Assembly: GCA_008017315.1 (NCBI GenBank)
Contig: SSHE01000098.1
Span: forward strand, 1 to 42,715
DNA length: 42,715 nucleotides
Origin: Acinetobacter sp.
Lineage (GTDB): Bacteria > Pseudomonadota > Gammaproteobacteria > Pseudomonadales > Moraxellaceae
Direction of reading: 5' to 3'
Shown here: positions 36,819 through 42,715 of the stretch, one piece after another
Layout of the letters: every line of letters begins with the position of its first letter
Numbering within the stretch: the first letter of the stretch is position 1
Position numbers and translations under genes: made by a program
The notes under the pieces: model-generated
The model's database searches: none
What the model saw: the letters and a program-made list of their open reading frames with translations, nothing else
Told to the model about the DNA's origin: nothing

Positions 36819-37607
36819 TTATTTATGCGTTGAACTTAGATCACATTCACGCTTCACTTCATCAAGGATATTTTTTTCAGCCTTAGACATGGGTGCAAGA
36901 CGAGGTTTTTTAAATTCAGGGTCGAGTTTACTGAGCTGTTCGCACATATGTTTTATTTGTAACTCATTCTTTTGCAAACGATTGAGTAATATCCGCATAC
37001 CTTCAAGCATGGTATCAGGTTGTTCTTGTGCTGCTGCATACGGCTGAAATTCTGCACAAGGAGACTCTGTACCAGATGTGATCTCTGTGGGTTGTTCTGG
37101 CATGATAAATCGGGCAGGGTTGCCAACGGCAGTTGCACCAGCAGGTACCGCTTTGGTGACGACGGCATTAGAGCCGACTTTGGCATTTTTTCCTACGCTA
37201 AAAGGCCCGAGAATTTTTGCCCCAGCACCAACAATGACACCATCTTCTAGCGTTGGATGACGTTTACCTTTATGCCATGTTGTTCCACCTAGCGTGACAC
37301 CATGATACAACGTCACATCATCACCAATTTCGGCAGTTTCTCCAATCACCACGCCCATTCCGTGGTCGATAAAAAAACGTTTCCCAATTTTTGCCCCAGG
37401 GTGAATTTCAATCCCAGTGAGCATACGGCTAAAAGCTGAAAGCAGTCGAGCAGAGCCTTTATGCTGTTTTTGCCATAATTCATGTGCCAGTCGGTGCATG
37501 ACTAAGGCATGAATCCCAGGGTAAGTCGTAATCACTTCCAGTGTATTGCGTGCCGCAGGATCACGGTCAAAGACGGCTTGAATATCTTCTTTAAGCTGTT
37601 TAAACAT
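36819..37607 (-). CDS. cysE: Serine O-acetyltransferase
   Basis: The 262-residue protein has an N-terminal helical domain and a left-handed beta-helix with [19 protein letters not shown] and [10 protein letters not shown], the CysE active-site region. It acetylates serine from acetyl-CoA, the committed step of cysteine synthesis, and is normally inhibited by cysteine. I chose ATG 37607 (GGAGAAC upstream). It overlaps the trmJ stop by eight bases, so translation is coupled. Residues past about 200 form a tail of low complexity. Confidence 0.93.
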   Translation of the reverse strand: MFKQLKEDIQAVFDRDPAARNTLEVITTYPGIHALVMHRLAHELWQKQHKGSARLLSAFSRMLTGIEIHPGAKIGKRFFIDHGMGVVIGETAEIGDDVTLYHGVTLGGTTWHKGKRHPTLEDGVIVGAGAKILGPFSVGKNAKVGSNAVVTKAVPAGATAVGNPARFIMPEQPTEITSGTESPCAEFQPYAAAQEQPDTMLEGMRILLNRLQKNELQIKHMCEQLSKLDPEFKKPRLAPMSKAEKNILDEVKRECDLSSTHK

Positions 37608-38442
37608 TGGATTGTTCTCCATGTGCATCTTGCTGTCTAGGGGCGTGCCAAGTACCTTTTGCCAATGCTTGAACCCGAGTGAATACACCACGTAATAAAT
37701 GATATTCCATACGATCTAATTGTATGCGTCCAAATAAACGTCGCAAACGTAATGGCAATAATCGTGGATTATCGGCATCCAGAAAATCAATGTCCACCAG
37801 CATTTTTTCCAAATGTGGATAAAACTGCTGCATCTGTGCCTGTGTGACCAAAGGTTCATCCCATTGCATGGACTGGTTTTGTACCAATGGCATTACTTGC
37901 GTATTTTGTGGTACGGCTGGAATATGACTTAATGCACTCATGCGTAGCTCATAACAAATTACTTGAATCGCCTGAGCAACATTGAGGACACCATATTCAG
38001 GATTCACTGGAATGGTCAGATGATAATTGGCCAATGCCAGCTCATCATTAGTCAGCCCACGGTCTTCACGTCCAAATAAAATTGCAATCTGTTGTTGTTG
38101 TTCCGCCGCCTGCATGATTTCCTGTGCGGCTGGACGTGCATCTAGCAATGCCCACGGAATGGTACGGCTGCGTGCACTGGTGCCAAATACCACATGACAA
38201 TCTGCAATCGCCTGTTCCAGACTTTCTACAATTTGAATATGCGAGATTAAATCGCCTGCACCTGCGGCAAGTGCGTCAATATCAGGATGAGGATAGATTT
38301 TTGGTGCAACCAAGATTAGGTGCTTTAAGCCCATGGTTTTCATGGCACGTAATGCCGCACCAATATTGGCGGGTAAAGTGGTATTGACCATGACAATACG
38401 CACATGGTCGAGTAATTGCTCAGGAGCGATGGATACGGACAT
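37600..38442 (-). CDS. trmJ: tRNA (cytidine/uridine-2'-O-)-methyltransferase
   Basis: The 280-residue SPOUT-fold enzyme has [28 protein letters not shown] and [17 protein letters not shown], the three knot motifs of TrmJ. It methylates the 2'-OH of residue 32 in tRNA using S-adenosylmethionine. It begins the trmJ-cysE operon; trmJ near cysE is common in gammaproteobacteria. ATG start; weak upstream site. Confidence 0.9.
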   Translation of the reverse strand: MSVSIAPEQLLDHVRIVMVNTTLPANIGAALRAMKTMGLKHLILVAPKIYPHPDIDALAAGAGDLISHIQIVESLEQAIADCHVVFGTSARSRTIPWALLDARPAAQEIMQAAEQQQQIAILFGREDRGLTNDELALANYHLTIPVNPEYGVLNVAQAIQVICYELRMSALSHIPAVPQNTQVMPLVQNQSMQWDEPLVTQAQMQQFYPHLEKMLVDIDFLDADNPRLLPLRLRRLFGRIQLDRMEYHLLRGVFTRVQALAKGTWHAPRQQDAHGEQSNV

Positions 38443-38541
38443 ATCGAGATAAAATGATCCAGTGATAGGCGGACATTATAACCTGATTTGGTTCTTTGAT
38501 GCGAAAGTCTTGATGATTTGTATGATGTCAATAAAAAAATA

Positions 38542-38562
38542 ATACCCCTTATTTGGGGGTAT
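38542..38562. repeat. Stable hairpin upstream of the surface lipoprotein gene
   Basis: ATACCCC (38542-38548) and GGGGTAT (38556-38562) form a 7-bp stem with a 7-base loop. On the minus strand a T-rich run follows, terminator-like, yet no minus-strand gene ends there. On the plus strand it could lie in the leader or promoter region of the downstream gene. Confidence 0.5.
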
Positions 38563-38644
38563 GTAAAATTTTAGAGTTATGTAATACTGATGCAGCAAGT
38601 CATGTAAATAGACTGCGAAAAATAATTTTTTGAGGATGTAAAAA

Positions 38645-39694
38645 ATGAAGATGATGCTTGGGAAACGTAGCGTATTATTATCTGCTTTGGTCAGTTCAAT
38701 GTTACTCGTTACTGCCTGTGGAGGAAGTGATGATAAGGATTCTGGTGCAAAGACACCAACTCAACCTACGCCAGCCACTGAAAAGCTAACGGGAACAGCA
38801 GCAACAGGTGCAGCATTAGCCAATGCTGATATTGAAGTCACCAATAAAGCAGGCGTTAAGAAAACTGTAAAAGCAGGTGTGGATGGTAAATTCAGTATTG
38901 ATGTAGAGCAAGGTGCACCGTATATTGTCAAAGCAACAAAGGGCGAAGTCGCACTTTATTCCTATGCAGCGGCAGCAGGAAATGTCAATGTCACCCAACT
39001 CACTACACAGGCAGTACTGGCAGCCAGTGGGGACGCTGTTTATGGTGATGCAAAGACACTGGCGGATATTTATAGCCAATGGGCAACGATTGCGAGTAAT
39101 TCAGCAAAAATTACCACAGCAGTAGATAAAAGTGCTAAAGAAATCGTTGCAAATTTAAAAACAGTTTTTGATGCCAGTGGTTATACAGCAGCAAAAGGTT
39201 ATCCAGACATTTTTAAAACCGCTTTTGATGCCAATTCCAAAGGTCTGGACAAAGTCTTAGATAGCGTAAAAATTGATTTGGATGCTAATTCATCCTGTAC
39301 AGGCACAGGCACAGCATTCAACTGTAACTTTAAATATAAAGTCAATGGTGAAACATTTAACTGGAACTATAATGTTGATACCAATGGTATTACGATTGAT
39401 TTAGATAGCACGGCTGGTAATACAGGTGGCATTCCAACGGGTAATTACAACTTGACCGTCACGACAACAATCATGGGGAGTCAAACCCCAGCCGTTACCA
39501 TTAAGAATATTCCAAAACCAGCGAATCAGAATGAATTCTGTGGTTCAAGTGATGTTACAGGGCAATTGCCTGATGGAGAATTTAAAATCAATAGTTGTAG
39601 CTTTAATGGTACAACAGGAAATATTAATGCAACAATTAACACACAAGGCGTGACTTTCACATATGATGTAAAATATGTGTATTCAGCAGCATAA
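38645..39694 (+). CDS. Predicted surface lipoprotein of unknown function
   Basis: The 349-residue lipoprotein has a lipobox LVTAC and a low-complexity Asp/Thr/Pro linker. A carboxypeptidase-regulatory-like beta domain (LTGTAATGAALANADIEV to YIVKATKG) covers about residues 47-105. Further on it is rich in Asn, Thr and Gly with four Cys in two close pairs, so two disulfides are possible. Composition and signal suggest exposure at the cell surface. No catalytic motif is visible and I cannot name a family. The ribosome site is GAGGATG; no partner gene. Confidence 0.78.
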   Translation: MKMMLGKRSVLLSALVSSMLLVTACGGSDDKDSGAKTPTQPTPATEKLTGTAATGAALANADIEVTNKAGVKKTVKAGVDGKFSIDVEQGAPYIVKATKGEVALYSYAAAAGNVNVTQLTTQAVLAASGDAVYGDAKTLADIYSQWATIASNSAKITTAVDKSAKEIVANLKTVFDASGYTAAKGYPDIFKTAFDANSKGLDKVLDSVKIDLDANSSCTGTGTAFNCNFKYKVNGETFNWNYNVDTNGITIDLDSTAGNTGGIPTGNYNLTVTTTIMGSQTPAVTIKNIPKPANQNEFCGSSDVTGQLPDGEFKINSCSFNGTTGNINATINTQGVTFTYDVKYVYSAA

Positions 39695-39796
39695 TTCTTA
39701 GCCGTAAAAGGGGGTGTGTGCGAGATAGAGGGTATAACTTCTTAAACACATTCCCTGAAATAACAATAATTTATAGTAAATCACGGTACGCTGAAG

Positions 39797-41101
39797 TTAT
39801 TCCTGTGGAATATATGTCAATCGGGTCACTAATAACTGGTCAATTTTATAATGGTCAATATCGACTACTTCAAATTTAAAACCTTCATGTTCTACCGAAT
39901 CAGCAGGGCGTGGGATTTTGCGTAATTTATACATCATAAAACCTGCAATGGTTTCATAATTTTCCCATTCTGGAAAATCTTCAATATTCAGCACATGTTT
40001 GATATCTTCAATCGGGGTTGAGCCTTCGATAAACCACGAATTTTCATCACGTTTGATAATTTGCTGCTCTTCTTCTATTGGCGTGACCCAATCACCCATC
40101 ACTGTAATCATAATGTCAGATAAGGTAATAATACCAACGACTAGAGCATATTCATTCATCACCACCGCAAATTTTTCTTTGGTGGAGCGAAAGCGGTCTA
40201 ATAGCTCGGAAAGTGTTAGCGTGTCTGGAATAATCAGGACATTACGAATGGTGGATTCATTGAGGTGAATCATAGATTGATTATTCATGATTCTCACCAA
40301 AATGTCTTTGGTATCGACATAACCAATCACTTGATCAATGTGTTCACTACAAACCAAAAATTTAGAATAAGGATATTCGGCGATTTTTTGTCGGATACTC
40401 TGCTCAGATTCTTTCAGGGTAAAGTACACCACATTTTCTCGTGTGGTCATACTGGATGGCACAGTACGCTCTTCCAATTCAAATACATTTTCGATAAAGT
40501 GATGTTCCTGTTGCTGTAAGACACCAGCTTGAGCACCAGCATCCATCACTGCCGAAATATCATCAAAGGTAATATTATCATCTCGTATGGTATTGATTTT
40601 AAATAAACGAAATAGCAAATTGGCAATAGCATTAATGCCCCATGCCAAAGGTTTACACATCTTGATAAAAATGCTGATGGGATTAATCACGGCGACGGCA
40701 ATTTTTTCAGGAGCAATCATTGCCATACGCTTGGGCATCAAATCGGCAAATAAAATAAACAGTGAAGTGACTAAAGTAAAAGATAAGACGAAGCCAATCG
40801 TTTCAAGCCATGGTCCTGTATAAAATTGTGCGACAAAATTGACAATATAAGGACGAAATGCACCTTCGCCCAAAATTCCGCCCAAAATCGCAATCGCATT
40901 GAGTCCAATTTGTGAAGCTGCAAAAAAATCTGCGGAATTTTCCTGTAATTTTAGAACTTTATTGGCACGTTCTTCACCTGCTTCTACCAGCAGTTTGAGT
41001 TTGATTTTACGTGCTCCAGCAAGGGCAATTTCTGATAGTGACAAAAAACCCGCAGTAGTGATTAAAATTGTGATGACGAGGATATTTTGAAATAAACTCA
41101 C
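39797..41101 (-). CDS. CNNM/CorC-HlyC family membrane protein
   Basis: The 434-residue protein has four hydrophobic segments in the N-terminal CNNM (DUF21) domain (SLSEIALAGARKIKLKLL). A CBS pair follows at about residues 220-345 (TRENVVYFTL; NEYALVVGIITLSD). The acidic C-terminal CorC_HlyC domain comes last. The family includes magnesium/cobalt efflux factors and was once annotated as hemolysin. Start GTG 41101 with AGG upstream. Magnesium or divalent-cation transport is inferred from family. Confidence 0.85.
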   Translation of the reverse strand: MSLFQNILVITILITTAGFLSLSEIALAGARKIKLKLLVEAGEERANKVLKLQENSADFFAASQIGLNAIAILGGILGEGAFRPYIVNFVAQFYTGPWLETIGFVLSFTLVTSLFILFADLMPKRMAMIAPEKIAVAVINPISIFIKMCKPLAWGINAIANLLFRLFKINTIRDDNITFDDISAVMDAGAQAGVLQQQEHHFIENVFELEERTVPSSMTTRENVVYFTLKESEQSIRQKIAEYPYSKFLVCSEHIDQVIGYVDTKDILVRIMNNQSMIHLNESTIRNVLIIPDTLTLSELLDRFRSTKEKFAVVMNEYALVVGIITLSDIMITVMGDWVTPIEEEQQIIKRDENSWFIEGSTPIEDIKHVLNIEDFPEWENYETIAGFMMYKLRKIPRPADSVEHEGFKFEVVDIDHYKIDQLLVTRLTYIPQE

Positions 41102-41175
41102 AATGTACCTATACGAATGAATTTGGGTTTAATGTACCTGAAAATCATGACCAAGAGATAAAAAATGATAAAAAA

Positions 41176-41203
41176 TCCTGATAGTATTGATCTGCTATCA
41201 GGA
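41176..41203 (-). terminator. Intrinsic terminator of the LysR gene
   Basis: TCCTGATAG (41176-41184) and CTATCAGGA (41195-41203) give a 9-bp stem with a 10-base loop. T-rich runs follow on the minus strand. Confidence 0.8.
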
Positions 41204-41210
41204 ATAAAAC

Positions 41211-42212
41211 TTAAAAATTGGCAAAAGGAGGGTGGGTACTATTATTATTGGAGAGGTATTCACGCTTTTCCTCCTCGACCATCTGGCGTGCAACAAATAG
41301 AATGAGCTGACGTAACCAACGATGTGCAGGATGATGATGTAATAACGGACACCATGCCATTTTTAACTCAAATTCTGGAATATAAAAGGGCGGGTCTTTA
41401 ATAAGCAGGCGAGAATTATTGGCTTGTAAACGTGCAATACGTGTCGGTAAAGTGGCAATTAAATCGACATTTTGTGCCAATAAAGCAGGCATTTGGTAAT
41501 GTCGGGTAAATACGGAAATTTTACGTTTTTGTCCAATACGTTCCAAAGCTTGGTCAATCCAGCCCAAACCTGCTTGCTTTTCAGGATTGACACCAAAACC
41601 TACCCCCATACCTGTTTTGGATACCCAAATATGCTGGGCATCCAGATAGGTTTTTAAATTGAGGTGGGCAACAGCAGGATGTCGATCGTTGAGTAAGCAA
41701 CTAAAACTATCACGCCAAACTAAAACTTGATGGAAACTTTGCGGAATATCGTTAAAGCGGTTAATGGCCAAATCCACTTTGCCTTGTTCCATATCACGAT
41801 AGGACACATCACTAGGGGTGAGAAAGTCCAGTACGACATTGGGAGCTTCTGAACGTAAGGCTTTGATCAAGCGAGGAACCAGAGTGGCTTCGGCATAATC
41901 CGAAGTCATAATGCGAAAGACCCGATTTGAAGTATAAGGGCGAAACTCGGTACGAGGCTCTAAAATCATCGACAAATCAGAGAGTGCATCACGAATACGT
42001 GGTTGTAATTCTAAAGCACGTTCGGTTGGGGTCATGCCTTCAGATGAGCGAATGAGTAGAGGGTCATTAAATAACGTACGCAAACGGCGTAAAATGTTAC
42101 TCATGGCAGGCTGGGTAACCCCAAGTTGTTCTGCAGCACGGGTCACATTTTTCTCTCGTAATAAAACATCCAGATAGATGAGAAGGTTTAAATCGACCCG
42201 TTCAAGATTCAT
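41211..42212 (-). CDS. LysR-family transcriptional regulator
   Basis: The 333-residue protein has an N-terminal LysR helix-turn-helix (NVTRAAEQLGVTQPAMSNILRR then LFNDPLLIR) and a substrate-binding domain from about residue 90. It resembles the NodD/PcpR-like branch (NLERVDLNLLIYLDVLL). It is divergent from aceA, so it is a candidate regulator of isocitrate lyase or of itself, but the gap of 384 bases makes this a guess. The effector is unknown. Confidence 0.87.
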   Translation of the reverse strand: MNLERVDLNLLIYLDVLLREKNVTRAAEQLGVTQPAMSNILRRLRTLFNDPLLIRSSEGMTPTERALELQPRIRDALSDLSMILEPRTEFRPYTSNRVFRIMTSDYAEATLVPRLIKALRSEAPNVVLDFLTPSDVSYRDMEQGKVDLAINRFNDIPQSFHQVLVWRDSFSCLLNDRHPAVAHLNLKTYLDAQHIWVSKTGMGVGFGVNPEKQAGLGWIDQALERIGQKRKISVFTRHYQMPALLAQNVDLIATLPTRIARLQANNSRLLIKDPPFYIPEFELKMAWCPLLHHHPAHRWLRQLILFVARQMVEEEKREYLSNNNSTHPPFANF

Positions 42213-42596
42213 CTAGGAAATACCCGAAATAACACAGTGAAATTATCCGAATTATGCCATAATTGATCATGCTTGTGTGTCAATTTTGCAAAAAACTTGG
42301 CGATCTTGAGGATGTTCTAAAAGAGAATTTAGACTTAAGTCTAAACATGATTCTGGTATGGGTTTAATAAAATAGGTGTAAAAACTATTTTTGAAAGTTG
42401 TTTAAAAACATGATGATAGGTTTTTGTGTTGTGATTATATTTATATCGTGATTGGTATATTTCGAAAATAAATAATGGAAATCAAGGTAGAATATTGGAT
42501 TAATCTGCGTACAACAACTATGCTGTGCAACATTCATAAAGTGGGTAGAAATACCTGTTTTAAGTAGATGCTCCTAACTCAATGCAGGAATATATC
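42213..42596. other. Regulatory region between the LysR gene and aceA
   Basis: The 384-base divergent spacer contains no supported ORF. It holds the perfect palindrome at 42328-42345 and AT-rich promoter-like stretches. A GGTA/TACC mini-hairpin lies near 42545. Promoters for both genes must lie here but none is clear enough to place. Confidence 0.6.
42328..42345. promoter_or_regulatory. Perfect 18-bp palindrome, probable operator
   Basis: TTTAGACTTAAGTCTAAA is self-complementary over all 18 bases, with AGAAT (42324-42328) and ATTCT (42350-42354) as outer flanks. It lies about 250 bases before aceA and 116 before the LysR start. The protein that binds it cannot be named. Confidence 0.65.
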
Positions 42597-42715
42597 ATGA
42601 CATATCAATCAGCTTTAGAGCACGTACGTGCCGTTAAAGAAAAATTAGGTGGTACTTGGGATGCGATTCGTCCTGAAGATGCTGCACGTATGATGGTTCA
42701 AAACCGTTTCCATAC
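42597..42715 (+). CDS. aceA: Isocitrate lyase, 3' partial
   Basis: The first 39 codons are present, starting MTYQSALEHVRAVKEKLGG and continuing through PEDAARMMVQNRFHT. This N-terminus fits the long isocitrate lyases of Acinetobacter and Pseudomonas, which begin with the same AL...IRPEDAARM...QNRF pattern. The enzyme splits isocitrate to glyoxylate and succinate in the glyoxylate shunt, needed for growth on acetate and fatty acids. AGGAA lies upstream of the ATG. The gene runs out of the window, so no catalytic residue is visible. Confidence 0.8.
   Translation, partial: MTYQSALEHVRAVKEKLGGTWDAIRPEDAARMMVQNRFH

Noticed and set aside
36819..37691. 290-residue CysE starting inside trmJ
   Set aside because: ATG 37607 with GGAGAAC and the conserved MFKQLKEDI start is the better choice.

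Overview
The window is AT-rich, tightly packed chromosomal DNA that reads as Acinetobacter or a very close relative in the Moraxellaceae. The best evidence is the order rubA-rubB-estB-oxyR on the minus strand, which is the operon described in Acinetobacter sp. ADP1. Further support comes from the Acinetobacter-like isocitrate lyase N-terminus at the right edge, mrcB next to a TPR lipoprotein, and TTG/GTG starts among short intergenic spacers. I see no rRNA, tRNA, CRISPR array, prophage or intact insertion sequence. Most genes are core housekeeping genes.

Layout, left to right. 1-4.8 kb: 3' end of a YgjP-type metalloprotease, a CBS-pair protein, slyD, a GC-rich hairpin cluster, ndh (type II NADH dehydrogenase) and a D,D-carboxypeptidase. 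4.8-8.8 kb: an M61/PDZ peptidase, then a sulfide/persulfide locus (BigR-type ArsR repressor divergent from two YeeE/YedE half-transporters and a Blh-type metallo-beta-lactamase-fold enzyme). 8.8-13.7 kb: three alpha/beta-hydrolase or regulator genes, a frameshifted small gene, and a PadR regulator divergent from fadH across two identical operators. 13.7-17.1 kb: the rubA-rubB-estB-oxyR operon. 17.4-21.7 kb: yqeY-rpsU divergent from tsaD, then an 844-bp two-gene insertion unit flanked by a copy of the tsaD 3' end, then fpr and trmO. 21.8-24.8 kb: a GspE/PilB-type ATPase, hemP with a Fur box, and a Nudix-ThiE-like fusion. 24.8-29.2 kb: a second sulfide-oxidation operon (persulfide dioxygenase, phosphatase-like/SQR fusion, TauE exporter) with a very good sigma-54 promoter and a divergent sigma-54 activator that has no sensory domain. 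29.2-33.6 kb: lpoP-mrcB (cell-wall synthase and its probable activator), nadK and a YeaC-like gene. 33.6-39.7 kb: a lipase-like lipoprotein, a repeat-type lipoprotein, cysE-trmJ, and a predicted surface lipoprotein. 39.8-42.7 kb: a CorC/HlyC-type membrane protein, a LysR regulator, and the start of aceA behind a perfect 18-bp palindrome.

Three things stand out. First, the unit 19171-20014 carries a HicA-like small protein and a DNA-binding partner, and it rebuilt the tsaD 3' end; it looks like an uncharacterised toxin-antitoxin or defence module. Second, there are two separate reactive-sulfur detoxification loci under unrelated regulators: a thiol-switch repressor, and a sigma-54 activator lacking its sensor. 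Third, the PadR/fadH twin operators, 52 bp apart, suggest looped repression of a fatty-acid oxidation gene.
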